From contig CM073203.1 of NCBI GenBank assembly GCA_037042915.1, forward strand, positions 124,001 through 188,000: DNA of 64,000 nucleotides, read 5' to 3'. The translations under genes were made by a program, and so were the position numbers. Below, piece by piece: positions 10,188 to 21,317 of the stretch. This stretch comes from Auricularia sp. M13 (Eukaryota > Basidiomycota > Agaricomycetes > Auriculariales > Auriculariaceae). The stretch's first letter is position 1, and each line of letters starts with the position of its first letter. A model generated the notes under the pieces. The model was not told where the DNA came from, did no database searches, and worked only from the letters and a program-made list of their open reading frames with translations.

Positions 10188-11005
10188 ATGCAGGAGACCG
10201 ACAATGGCTGGCGCAGTTGGTGCATTTGGCTCGCCCAAGAACTGCCTCTCTTCATCCTGCTCATTGGCTACTATTGTCTCAAGCAAATCTACTTTCCCAT
10301 CCGCATTCCCGAGAAGCGTGAATCACACAACTCCATCGAAATGCTCGACGATACGCAGCTTCTCAGCCATGATGCCGGCAAGAAACCTGAAAATCTCACC
10401 CAGTCGTTGATGCCATGGTCTATCCCTCTGATCATGTGGGCAATGGTGACGGCAATACTCAATCGCGAAGGTGAAGTACTTGCAAGATCGCCACTGGCAG
10501 CTTTACATTCTGATAAATTTCTGATTCCAGTGGCTTCTTTAGTGAATTGTCAGTGGACGGCGGAAAGGCAGGAGATACAGCCACCCAGCAACTGGGAATC
10601 CTTCTATCGGCTCCATCGCGCCGTCGTAGTTCTTTGGGTTTTTGAGGTGCCGGTACGTTCGGTAGTCAACCGCGTCATTTCATCAAATTGAGTATGAAAC
10701 AGTGGATGACCCTCATACTATCACTTTACTTCAAGGCCTCATACGACTCTAATGGTCGAACGCTTCTCCAAAACGCTCGCACGTTGTGCATTTGGATGGT
10801 CGACGGTGTCCTCTTGCCTCCCCTCGCGCTGTTCTTCGTCGCATACGAATTCCCACACAAGTTCAGCGATGGAAGCTATGCCACACTTCTTGCGGCCGCA
10901 GCATATGTTTCCCAGATCGCTGTCTGGATGTTTTTCATTTGCCAGACCATGCGCAAGGCCTCCAAAATATCGAAATTGCTATCTGTCGTTCCTGTCCCGA
11001 CGTAG
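10188..11005 (+). CDS. Uncharacterised five-helix membrane protein
   Basis: Three exons give a protein of about 230 residues. The ATG at 10188 (MQETDNGWRSW) is chosen, with an alternative at 10122. Introns follow the codons for AILNRE and VFEVP; the second ends in AAACAG before TGGATGACC. Hydrophobic segments are LPLFILLIGYYCL, WSIPLIMWAMVTAIL, AVVVLWVFEVPW, GVLLPPLALFFVAYEF and ATLLAAAAYVSQIAVWMFF. The loop after the first helix is polar and the C-terminus is short and basic. I recognise no family. It resembles the small lineage-specific membrane proteins common in Agaricomycetes, and no function is proposed. Confidence 0.6.
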
Positions 11006-11493
11006 CTCGACGTCTCCAAATGCCTCTTCTTGAACGTGTATATTACAAAGGCCTCTGTGCACCCAGTCAAATTGTGGTTTGTTCAATCTAACCGTCTTGA
11101 ATATCCCGCACGACCGGCCCTGAACTCGGGGGTACAAAGGGCTCTCTCGCGCCGGAAGCAAAGTTTTCTTCTTTGTGCGGCAGCGCGTGTATCGACAAGC
11201 AGTTTCCCAACGTTGCTCGCTGCCTCTCTCGTCCACGAGGCAGTTCTTCAAGAGTGTCAACGCGCGCTTAGAACGACTGGAGCGTCTTAGCACCCATGCC
11301 CTGACTCCGGGTTTCTACGTTGTCCGGGTGGGTCGGTGGTTCCATACATCTCCTTCGCCTTCGTCTACGTTACTGTATGTCCAGTGCGCAATATACATAC
11401 GCTTCTTGTTCCAAGCCGCATGTGACAAGGTTTCGCGCTCTGCGACTGTCGACTGCTCGAAAAGCGCTTCCGCCTCAGCTCAAGGTCCTGCTA
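11006..11493. other. Region between convergent genes
   Basis: This holds the 3' flanks of the membrane-protein gene (+) and the cytosine deaminase gene (-). Open stretches exist on both strands, but none has a recognisable product. Confidence 0.4.
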
Positions 11494-12181
11494 TTACTCG
11501 GACGCGTCTTCCTCTCCGACATCTTCGTTCCAAACTTCTGGCCTGGTTTTGATGAATTGCTTCATCATCGCCTTGCATTCGTCGAGATCTAGCTCCTTTG
11601 TCAGTGCATGAAACCCACAGGCGCGCACGACACACTCAAATTGATGACCTGCAAAATCGTCAGCCTCTCAAGACACTCGAAATGCAACAGTCGTAGCATC
11701 ACCTCGACGCCGTGGTCCTTCAGAATCTGTTCGCCCCCAACAAACGTCTCGTTTTCGCCAACCACGACGCGCGAAATGCCATACAGAATGCATGCGCCTG
11801 TGCACCTGGTCATCCACTGTTAATCGACTTTACATCCCGCAGCCTATTGCGCAAAGCAACAACGTACATGGTGCAAGGGCTAAGGGTGGTGTACATGGTA
11901 CATTCCCTGTACACTGATGCTTTCAGCCGGCCGATGCGTTCGAGGCAGTCCGTCTCCCCATGTCGGATGGCGCTATTCATCTGAACGCGCCTATTGCGCC
12001 CCACGCCCAGGACCTCACCCGTGCGGTTATTCACAAGGCATGCGCCGATGGGCACGCCGCCTTCCGCGAGGCCCGTCGCAGCTTCGGCAATGGCGTGCTG
12101 AATGTTCTTCATGTCCACTGCCGATGGGGATTCCGCTGCCGGCGTTGCTTTCGGGCCAGTACTATGAATGTTGACGAGCAT
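11494..12181 (-). CDS. FCY1: Cytosine deaminase (fungal Fcy1 type)
   Basis: The enzyme deaminates cytosine to uracil in pyrimidine salvage in the cytosol. The start at 12181 (MLVNIHSTG) precedes GGVPIGACLVNN. The zinc site is complete: His and the catalytic Glu in AIRHGETDCLE, and SPCTMCTGACILYGI, whose two Cys are joined by removing the intron between ATG and TGC near 11812-11875. The C-terminal exon ends KTRPEVWNEDVGEEDASE with TAA at 11494-11496, matching the conserved end of yeast Fcy1. The stretch between the KDHGVEV and DECKAMMKQF segments holds one or two further introns that I could not settle. Length is about 165 residues, usual for the family. It is convergent with the membrane-protein gene. 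Confidence 0.88.
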
Positions 12182-12972
12182 GGTGTGGAGATGAACGGCG
12201 CGGGCGCACTGGCTGGAACGGCAGCTTTCCTGCGGCCGGCACATCGGTCCTAGGTCCGCTTGCTGTCAACCTCCTGTTTTTGGTTCTTCCTGTCTTTCAA
12301 CATGTACGCCTTGTCGATGCCATAACTTTGTGCAATGCTCACATCTCTGCAAGTACTGGGCGTCTTGGTGTCTCGAGGACGCCCGATTTCTGTACCCTTG
12401 CTTCTCCCATCTATCACAGCCTAATGGCGACCTGCCGCTCGGCTTGTGCCCTCCTGTGGCTGACCGCGTATTCACGGCTGCACTGGCTATGCGCTGCTGT
12501 ACGAGATAACCCTCTCGGAATGACGACAGAACACTACTGGCAAGCGAGCAGTCTAAGCTCAGACGGTATAGCTTGCAAGACGCGGCTCGCGCATGTCACC
12601 GCGATCGCCCCTGTTGGATGCAGCGCGCACGGCGGCGCGCTGTCCTCGAGCTTTCTCGATCGCTTCGATCTCGGTCCCGTCTCTGTCTCGCAATCAGTTG
12701 TTGGCCGGCGCTGGCGGACCTCGTCCACGAGACAAGCTGCCGACTCCAGCCTGTTTTGAAACGATGTGGCGCTGTGGAGTCTTGGCTGCGACGTCAGCGC
12801 CAGCCGTGTCTTCAACGCGCCTGCGGGTGTGCGCGGCCCACATCCGGGCCCGTGCCAAATAGGGTCTCGTCTTGACCTTTTTAATCCCTCGTGCGAAAAG
12901 CGTCCTTCCTACATTCCGCCGCTCCTACCGCCGCTCGCCTCCGCATCTGCCGCCTTCCGCACGCTCTTAACC
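12182..12972. other. Divergent upstream region of cytosine deaminase and aquaporin
   Basis: This is a bidirectional intergenic zone of about 790 bp. It contains long open frames but no family signature, and the 150 bp before the aquaporin ATG are pyrimidine-rich. It is treated as promoter and 5' leader. Confidence 0.45.
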
Positions 12973-14160
12973 ATGGCCCGCAAGCAGCTTCACCTCGCGA
13001 TACCCCTGCGCACGCAGACCACGACAGACGACGAAATGAAAAACAAGGGATTCCTCGGAGACTGGAGGAATGACCTCACTGCTGCTGCATTCGAGTTCTT
13101 GGGAACATGGTACGCCTTCCATGCCGTTTTTTATATCAATTCCCGCTAAAGCTTTATTGTGCAGCGTGTTCCTCATCCTCAGCTTAGGCACTGCGCAGTC
13201 CGCGTCGTACTTAAACTCAGTGGCGAGCTTTCTCTCCATGCTTTTCAAATCTACGGCACTCATCTCGTTCTCACTACAGTACAACCCGTCGGGAGACGCC
13301 TCGAATGCTGCCGACTTCATGTACATCTCCGCCGGCTTCGGCTTTGCGCTGTTGGTGGCGGCCTGGCTCTTCTTCCGCGTCTCCGGCGCTCTCTTCAACC
13401 CCAACATCTCAACGGCGCTGCTTATCATCGGTGTCATCAGGCCTTTCCGCTACATCTTATATGTCATCGCGCAGGTACGTGGAAGCTCCGTGCAAGCAGT
13501 TAGGCAAATGCTCATCCTTACAACAGCTTCTTGGCGGCATTGTTGCTGCTGCAATTGTGCAGGGATTGATGCCAGGGCCGCTCGCAGTGAACACTGTCCC
13601 AAGCCCGCGCATCAACCGCGCTCAGGCCCTGTTTATCGAGATGTTTGTCACATCCTTCGTAAGCATTCCCTCGCCCAGAGAGAGCAGAGTCCTTACCATA
13701 TTCTATATAGCTCACGCTTGCGGTTCTCATGCTTGCCGTCGAGAAGCACCGCACGACGCCGTTCGCACCGGTCGGCGTTGGCATCACCCTGTTCATTTGC
13801 GAACTCTGGAGCATCCCGCTCACCGGCGGTTCCGTCAACACCGCGCGCAGCTTCGGCCCTGCCGTCGTCACGTCGTTCTCCAGCACCCACTGGATCTATT
13901 GGCTGGGGCCGACGATGGGCGCCGTACTCGCTTCCATCATCTACATCTTAATCAAGGGCTCCAAGTACTGGAAGCTCGCGCCGGACCAGGACACGACCGA
14001 CTACCGCAAGAGCCCCGATGTGCCGATGCCTCTCATGCGCAACGGTACTGGCACGGTCGCCGGCCCCTCTGCGTCTGCTCCCTCCGACGAGGCGGCGATG
14101 TCGAGGGCTGAGAAGGGGCAGCACATTGCGCCTGCCTCCAACGGAGTAACAAATATCTAA
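12973..14160 (+). CDS. Aquaporin / major intrinsic protein
   Basis: A six-helix water or solute channel in four exons (ATG 12973, TAA 14158-14160), about 310 residues with a long polar tail. The first pore loop reads SGALFNPNISTALL, so the first NPA is NPN. The second reads GGSVNTARSFGPAV, so the second NPA is NTA while the conserved Arg of the selectivity filter remains. These variants occur in one clade of basidiomycete aquaporins. Introns interrupt EFLGT/CVFL, YVIAQ/LLGG and EMFVTSF/LTL. Helices and the duplicated half-channel layout are otherwise normal. The solute cannot be told from sequence. The tail is rich in Ser, Ala and Asp and probably cytoplasmic. Confidence 0.9.
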
Positions 14161-14348
14161 TAGCATCCTTTCAAAAGTACCACTGTACCATTATCACTCG
14201 GTACCACTCACTGTCCAGCGCACATATATTATTACGTTTGAAATGCATACACGATTTTATCGCTCTCAATCTCCTCAATATCACGCTAAAATTCAAGCTG
14301 TTCCTGCAAGCAAAGTAACAATTAATTGTTGCAGTTTCTTTCTTGTCT

Positions 14349-16365
14349 TCAATGTAAGAAAACGACAACGCCTTCAGCACTGCGCACGCCGACACGATTC
14401 TGCTTGTCCAGCGTCTCAATCACCTCCTTTCCCACCGCAACCCCTTGCGCAAATGACTGCCCAGCCCACGTCGTCTTCGTCGAATCCTTCTCGTCGATCG
14501 ACGGCGCCGTCATGCGCTTAACCGTCGCCGTCCTCCCCTTCGCAATCTTGCTCAAGTCGACCGAAACATCCCCGGACGGTGCCATGTTGAGAATAACGAC
14601 GCGCGCGAGGGCGCCGCGCTCCCAGATCGCGTAGGCGGCGACCTGTGGCGACGTCCCCGCGGGCAGTTGGAGCAGCGCGATGCGCGCGCTGTCGGTCTTG
14701 CCGACCGCCTCGGCGAGCAGGAGGTATGCGACGTATGACGGCGCGGCGCGCGCGGCACCATAGCGGTCCGAGTCTGTGGGATACCAGAGGTCGTACCAGC
14801 TGTACCCGGGACTGAGGCGAAGTCAGTCGGAACTTGCAGCGAGCGAATAACCGTGCGAGACCCACCCGTTTGCCTGTTGGCTGCTCTGGAAGACGAGTGT
14901 GGCGCCCTGGTGCAGATGTAGACGCGCAATCCCAATGGACGCGCCGTAAAGAATGGCTACATATGATCAGATCGTGAATTTGCCAAGAGATGCCTGTGAG
15001 ACTCACTGTCCGAGAGCCAGAGCGCCTGGCCAAAGACGTCTGTGACGTTTTGCTTTCCAGAGCACGAAACGCTATTATATTCACCGACGATGAACTCCTT
15101 GCCATTTGCATTGGCAGCAGCTATTTGAGGCTTCCAGAGATCGAGATACGCCTGCCAAAGAAAGTCGCGTCAGCCATTTTCTCATATTTTATAAGCAACC
15201 GGGCGCGTACGGTGATATTTTGATGATCCACAAGGTGCTCAAGGGTGGCAATCGCATTCCTCGGCGGATCGCAGGTCGAGTACTGGTACGTGTGCTGTGC
15301 AAATAGTTTTACTGCGTTGCCGGTCTCGACGCCTTCGTTGATGATCGAGCGCGTCGTCATCGGCGCTGCGGACGTGGGGTCTTCTGCGAAGCCGCCCGCA
15401 ACCCAGACGTTCTGGGGAAGCGAGAGGTTACGAGTGAGATACGATGTCCAACCCTGCGAGAAGATATTAGATGAGCGCAAGTTGCGGAAGATGCTACGGA
15501 CGAGGAACTGGGCGGTGTAGTCCGCCGATGCCCATGTAGACGGCCGAGTAGTTCCCCACGAATAGTGATCAGCTGCAGACAGACGCGTTAAGTCAATCTT
15601 CATCTATTATTTGAGTGTATTCCCACCTTCGTTCCCCACTGCAATCGGGCTTTCAGATTAGGATCATAGGTAAACGCAGCTGACGCACGTTCAAACGCGA
15701 AGAGACGCTTCCAGCCAATGTGCTGAACCGCAGCTATGCAGTAATCGTCAGCAGGGTTCAACAGTGAAAATGAAAACAAACCTTTTACACCAGCCTGTGC
15801 GAATCCAATGGTGTTATTTCCCAGATTTACACTCCAGGTAATCCTAGATGAGTTAGGGAAGACATTGAGAGCCTCGAAGTAAGCTGGACCACTGCAAGGC
15901 GTCGTTTAGCCTCTCGCCGATACAATTCGGGCTGTTCAACTTGCAAGATAGTTTTGTAGATTCCTCCCGACTACATTCATTACTCGTGAGCCTAAATAGG
16001 AGAAGTTTTGGTACACATGTGCTTACTGGACTTGTGATGAGCTGTATCGCGTCCTTGAGGTTAGGGTCGTATACGGAGCTGTCCACAGAGATGCCGCCGG
16101 GCCGCACGTCTGGACCCACGCCAGTGCGCTCAACGATGCGGTTAACCAGAGACCGCGTGAGCTCGTTCGGCGCGCTGTTGTTGCCTCCAAACGACGGCAG
16201 GTACGAAAACTCGATGCTGAAGCTCGCGACGCGCCGGTCGAGCGTCCGCGCGGACTTTGGGGGCGTGCGCGCAATGTCGAGCGTGATGGGGTTTTGCGCG
16301 TGCACAACGGCAGCGGCGGCTACGCAGAGCGCTGCGAGGGGCTTGATACGGGTCTGAAGCTTCAT
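14349..16365 (-). CDS. Secreted GH79 glycoside hydrolase (beta-glucuronidase-like), copy 1
   Basis: The gene starts at 16365 with a signal peptide (MKLQTRIKPLAALCVAAAAV, cut near VHAQ) and has about ten short introns. The acid/base Glu is in VGNEADHY, formed across an intron near 15540-15632. The probable nucleophile Glu is in EFIVGEYNSVSC. The C-terminal beta domain (Glyco_hydro_79C type) ends GVRSAEGVVVFLH with TGA at 14349-14351. The enzyme should remove glucuronic acid residues from extracellular glycans such as arabinogalactan or plant cell-wall side chains. A paralogue lies directly upstream in the same direction, with an N-terminus about 80% alike. A TATA box lies 54 nt before the ATG. 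Confidence 0.88.
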
Positions 16366-16418
16366 GCCGGTGGTGGGAGGCGGCGCACCTGCAGGAGCGC
16401 ATGGCTATTGATTGAGGG

Positions 16419-16426
16419 TTTATATA
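16419..16426 (-). promoter_or_regulatory. TATA box of GH79 copy 1
   Basis: TATATAAA on the minus strand, 54 nt upstream of the ATG at 16365. Confidence 0.65.
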
Positions 16427-16441
16427 CCGACGAGAAGGCCG

Positions 16442-16500
16442 GTCCGCCAGCGATGACGAATGCGTGGGAGACGTCGTGACCAGCAGGCCTGAGCGCGTGA
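16442..16500 (-). promoter_or_regulatory. Promoter block shared by the two GH79 genes (copy 1)
   Basis: About 50 bp around CGCCAGCGATGACG and GGAGACGTCGTGACCAGC recur almost unchanged at 18884-18940 upstream of copy 2, at the same distance from the TATA box. It contains the palindrome GACGTC. It is either a retained duplicate or a common regulatory site. Confidence 0.5.
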
Positions 16501-16787
16501 GCCAAAGCGAGCCGCGGCGCGGCGCGGTCCGAGTCCCGGATTGGTTAATTATCTGATCTTGCAACACCGAGCAGCAACGCCCGTGAAGGTGTGGAAAAAT
16601 TACTCTGGAATATGCGTTAATGAGGCGTATTTCGGCCGGGGAAAGGGCTGTAGAGGCAAAGTTCAACGAGTGAATGACAGCCAGCTGGCAGCAATCATTG
16701 GGCAATCCCGCCAATCATGCCGGGAATTCACGGGTGGCAGTACGTCCCAAGAAGCTCCAAGGCTCGAATTTTCATTCCGTACGGTAC

Positions 16788-18815
16788 TCAGCGCAAAAAG
16801 ACAACGACGCCCTCAGAGCCACGGACACTCACACGTCCACGACTGTCCAGCTTCTCAACCACAAGCGCGCCCTGCGGCACACCCTGAGCATACGACTGCC
16901 CCGCCCACGTCGTCTTCGTTGAATCCGTCTCCTGCAGCGCGGGCGCCGTCATACGCTTCACGCTTGCTTTGCTCCCCTGTGTCGCGTACTTGCTGAGGTC
17001 GACCAGCACAGTCTCGCCACCGTCCGCAGTGCGTGGTTCCATATTGAGGATGACGACGCGCGCAAGGGTGTTTCGCTCCCAGATAGCATATCCGGCGACC
17101 TGCTCCGACGTGCCGGCGGGAAGGGAGAGTACCGAAATACGCGCGGAGTCGGTGCGACCGACGGCCTCGGCGAGAAGGAGGTACGAAACGTAGGACGGCC
17201 CGGCGCGTGCGGCGCCGTAGCGCTCTGAGTCGGTTGGGTACCACATGTCGTACCAGCTGTATCCCGGGCTGCGATGTCTCATCTTCAGAGCTGCGCCCGT
17301 GTGAAAGAGCTAGAGGCACACCTGTTAGCCTGTTGATTGCTTTGGAATACGAGCGTGGCGCCCTGGTGCAGATACAACCGCGAAATGCCAATAGATGCGC
17401 CGTAAAGAACGGCTTTCAAAGTCTGTGAGGCAGAGAAACCATTTTTATATGAGTGCTTACTATCCGCCGTCCACAACGCCTGCCCGAAGCCATTCGTGAC
17501 ATTTTGTTTGCCTGAACACGACACGCTGTTATACTCCCCGACGATGAATTCCTTGCCATTTGCGTTCGAGGCGGCTATCTGAGGCTTCCATAGATCGAGG
17601 TATGCCTATGAAATTTCTCAGTTAATGTTCTTGCGGAGGTCAAGTCTGGCGCACCGTGATATTCCGATGGTCAACAAGATGCTCGAGTGTCGCAATAGCA
17701 TTCCGCGCGGGATCGCACGTGGAATACTGGTAGGTATGTTGGCCAAAGAGCTTGATTGCGCCGCCGGTTTCTATGCCCTCATTGATTATCGACTTGATGG
17801 TCATTGGCGCCGCAGGGGTGGGATCCTCGACGAAGCCGCCTGCGAACCATATGTGCGACGGTAAGGAGAGGTTGCGCGTCAGGTAGGACGTCCATCCCTA
17901 TGGAGGGAGCGTGAGATATGCGGGAGTGATATGAGTTCAGCTTTGCGCACCAGAAATTGGGACGTGTAATCTGGAGAACCCCATGTGGAGGGACGAATTG
18001 GGCCCTTGGGATACTGATCAGCTGTCCGATAGTAAAGTCAATGTCAACATTCGTCATGGAGTGCAAGATGCAGTTACCCTCATTTCCCACTGAGGCAGCG
18101 ACGTCAGCGCGAGCTTCGACGGGGAAACCTAGTGTCACCTACATTCGAGCGCGAACAAGCGCTTCCATCCAATATACTTGATCGCAGCTACATAGAGGAT
18201 TCAGACGCGCGTTTCGGAGGGAAGAAGCTGCGTCCTACCTTTCACGCCAGCCTGAGCAAAGCTAACTGTATTATTGCCCAAGTTAACACTCCAGAGGATG
18301 CGCGATGATTTTGGGAAGACGTCGAGAGCCTCGAAATAGGCAGGACCGCTGCAAATATAATGTTAGATAATACCGTTCCATTGCACTCCAGTGCTGAAGT
18401 ACGAACAATACTGTCTTGTAGATGCCTCCAGTCTACGCGTTTCCCCAAGTCAAACTTGGGCTGCGCACAAAACGTTGCTTTGACTCACTGAACTCGTCAC
18501 GCGGTCCACCGCGACATTGAGGTTGGGATCATAGACGGAACTGTCCACCGTGATTCCACCCGGTCGGACGTCTGGGCCCACACCAGTGCGCTCGACGATG
18601 CGGTCGACAAGCGCGCGCGTGAGCTCATTCGGCGTGCTCGCGTTGCCGCCAAACGACGGAAGGTACGCGAACTCGATGCTAAAGCTCGCGACGCGCCTGT
18701 CCAGAGTTTTGGTAGACTTTGGAGGCGTCCGCGCGATGGTGGGCGCAATCGTGGTCTCGGCGTGCGCGCACACTGCGAGAGCGCAAAAGGCGGCGAGGCC
18801 TGCTTGAAGTTTCAT
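16788..18815 (-). CDS. Secreted GH79 glycoside hydrolase (beta-glucuronidase-like), copy 2
   Basis: This is the tandem paralogue of the gene at 14349-16365. It starts at 18815 with a signal peptide (MKLQAGLAAFCALAVCAHAE) and then runs RTLDRRVASFSIEF-like sequence into PSFGGNASTPNELTRALVDR. VGNEADQYPKGP carries the acid/base Glu, formed by splicing out an intron near 18010-18085. The nucleophile segment reads EFIVGEYNSVSCSGKQN. The C-terminal domain ends SVRGSEGVVVFLR with TGA at 16788. All key residues are present, so both copies should be active. The TATA box and a conserved block lie upstream as in copy 1, hinting at joint regulation. Confidence 0.88.
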
Positions 18816-18865
18816 GGTGGGCAGTGAAGCGAGGGCTTGCTGTTATGGGGTTTAGACGGATTCCA

Positions 18866-18871
18866 TTTATA
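18866..18871 (-). promoter_or_regulatory. TATA box of GH79 copy 2
   Basis: TATAAA on the minus strand, 51 nt upstream of the ATG at 18815. Confidence 0.6.
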
Positions 18872-18883
18872 TGGGAGAAGATG

Positions 18884-18940
18884 GTTCGCCAGCGATGACG
18901 GATGCGGGAGACGTCGTGACCAGCGCGTGAGCGCGTGCCC
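18884..18940 (-). promoter_or_regulatory. Promoter block shared by the two GH79 genes (copy 2)
   Basis: Near-identical to 16442-16500, including GACGTC. Confidence 0.5.
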
Positions 18941-19285
18941 TGCGGTCCGTACCCGGGTGTTCTATCGTTCTTGCACGTGAGACGCCCGAAGTGCAGACGG
19001 AGTCCTGAGGCATCGCTCGGCGTATGAGCAGTCGTTTCGCAAGGGGAAAAAGCCCCTGCAAAAGTCGCGAGAGGCGTGTTGTCGAGGTTCAAATGTAGTC
19101 CCGACATCGCACGTGGTTCGCTGAAATAGTGCGCAGTGATCAGGACGCGTCTGACAGCTTGCGAACCCCAGAGCTGCTGACAGTCCGCGAGGCACGGTTC
19201 TGAGATTGACAAGAAAGAGATCGGCGACCGGACCGGAGTTTGCCTCTCCTGTCGTCAACGTTGCGCTCAACCGTGACAACGAGCA
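18941..19285. other. Divergent promoter region, GH79 copy 2 and EEP gene
   Basis: About 345 bp between the GH79 promoter block and the next gene on the plus strand. No other element is recognised. Confidence 0.4.
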
Positions 19286-20629
19286 ATGGCGCGCCCGCTC
19301 AAGATCGCATCATACAACCTGCGTTTTGACATCTGGCCAGATGGCCGCACGGTCAAGGAGTCGCTGGACCGTCTCCCGCCGCCGCTACAGAAGCCCGAGT
19401 TCTACAAGGATATGAACCGTGAGCGGCCTTGGAGCGAGCGCCGGGTGCGCGTCTGGCGCCAGCTCGAGACCGAAGACCTCGACGTTATTGGTGAGCAGTG
19501 GCGTTCCTTTCGCTCGAAGCCGACGTTGACGTGTTCAGGCTTCCAGGAGGCCGTTGTCAGGCAGTGCCAGGACCTACAGGAGCTGCTGGGAAGCGACTGG
19601 GGTTGGGTAAGGCCATGCAGTATCATTATTTAGAAATATAGGCTGAAAATGCACCCCACTGGCAGGTTGGTGTTGGACGCGATGATGGGCAGAACAGGGG
19701 AGAGTTCAACCCGATTTACTACCGCAAGTGCGGCATCCTTCCCTAACTCCCAGTAATGGCTCTCACATAAGCGCAGGTCCCGATATGACCTGCTGAACTG
19801 GGATACATTCTGGCTTTCGTACGTCGCGAGTCTACGAAGCTGTACTGCGTTACTGATCAACGCCACCAGCGACTCTCCTTCGAAGCCTTCGCGCTATCCC
19901 GGCGCGGGTTCATTCCGCCTCTGTACCGTCGTCCGTCTGCGACCCAAAGCAGGAGGCCCCGACGTATCGGTGTTGAACACTCATTTGGACGACCGGAGCG
20001 ACAAGCAACGCCAATATGGCGCGTCGCTCGTCCTCGCGCGCGCACGCTACGAGGAACAGGTCGAAGGCACTGCAGTCATCCTGACAGGCGACTTTAACAG
20101 GTACAGCATTGAAATTAGTCCTGGTGCCACTCCGTGTCCAAACCTGACACCTGCCTCCCAGCCAACAGGACGGCCCCGACAGCGGAGCATACCAGATTGC
20201 CACGGGCCAGCGTCCCCCACTCAGCATCGACAGCGCGTTCGCCAAGAAATACGCGGTACCTAACGGCGCGCCGTCGTTTAAGCTGGTCGACCTCCGAGGT
20301 GAGACGCGGCCGGACCGCATTGAGGGCCATTTTGCCACCTACACAGGCATGTGTCTTTGTTATTATCTGATGACTAGATGAACTCATATCCACGTGGAGG
20401 CTTCACCAATGTGGGCCACTCGGGCGACTACAAGCGTATCGATTTCATCCTCGGAGGGTCCAACCGGCCTTGGTAAGTTCATGCTGTGGCTTGTTGCGCG
20501 TTAGCTGATCATGCTCCGATCAGGAATTCGATACTGTACAAGGTCACCGAGACCCTCTCGGATGATGGCGTGTACGCGAGTGATCACCGCCCGGTCATTG
20601 CACACCTCGTTGCAGCACAGTGGAATTGA
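19286..20629 (+). CDS. Endonuclease/exonuclease/phosphatase-superfamily protein
   Basis: Eight or so small exons from ATG 19286 to TGA 20627-20629 give about 330 residues. The fold's landmarks are in order: LKIASYNLRFD (metal-binding Asn), GFQEAV (metal-binding Glu), GEFNPIYYRK and NWDTFWLSDSP, VLNTHLDDRS, VILTGDFNR (Asp and Asn of the active site), KRIDFILGG, and YASDHRPVIAHL (final Asp-His). All catalytic residues are there. Members of this fungal group cleave phosphodiester or phosphate monoester bonds; the substrate is unknown, with nucleic acid, inositol phosphate or sphingomyelin all possible. There is no signal peptide, so it is probably intracellular. Confidence 0.87.
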
Positions 20630-21317
20630 ACGGAGCGTGGACTGACTCAGTCAAACGAACTGAAATACACGATGGACACTCAGTCAATGTACTATTAGTT
20701 ACTATCCCGCATCACATTTCCCGCGTCTTGATGCGTTTTATTGCGGCCTGTCTTGGTTTTGTTTCACAGAGAGCTCTCGTTCGCTATCTGAGTCACTCGC
20801 GGGGTCAGGCCAGTCAGGTCTAATGACCGTTATCAGAAATGATAGCGGACCTTTTCAAAGCCCGATGCTTTCCTTTCTGGCCGAACCGTGAGCTACTCTT
20901 TGCAAACTGTCAACGGTCCTGCTCCTCGAATGTCAGCTTCCTCGGGCACCACGGACCATGGGCTTTGCTAAATACGAGTTGCGGCCTCAGCATTGCTCTC
21001 GTAATCATTCCATTCCGCTTTCCTGCCTGCTCTCCTCTATGCTCGGACGGGAACTTTTCCTTCAGAGCTATCCCTTTGGAGCTTCGTGGCATGACCGACT
21101 GTGACTTCTAACAATCTGTTGCTCCTTCCGTCGGCTAAGCGTGTTTGTCCGGTCGGATTTAGGACGCGTGCCTAGTACGTCCAGCCCAGGTTTCGTCCGC
21201 CGACTCGCTATCTGCACAGCTGCCCGCTGACACGGTTCGGTGCGGCAGGGTATATAACAGCTTGACTGTGCTGAGGTGCCCCAACGTCACTTGGCTTCCA
21301 TTCCCACACGCGCAACT
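20630..21317. other. Intergenic region with TATA box before the EF-hand/ZZ gene
   Basis: About 690 bp with no convincing gene on either strand. It ends in the promoter of the gene starting at 21318. Confidence 0.45.
21251..21257 (+). promoter_or_regulatory. TATA box of the EF-hand/ZZ gene
   Basis: TATATAA, 61 nt upstream of the ATG at 21318. Confidence 0.6.

Noticed and set aside
12280-12870. Long plus-strand open frames before the aquaporin
   Set aside because: They overlap one another in different frames, carry no family motif and lie in the divergent promoter zone.
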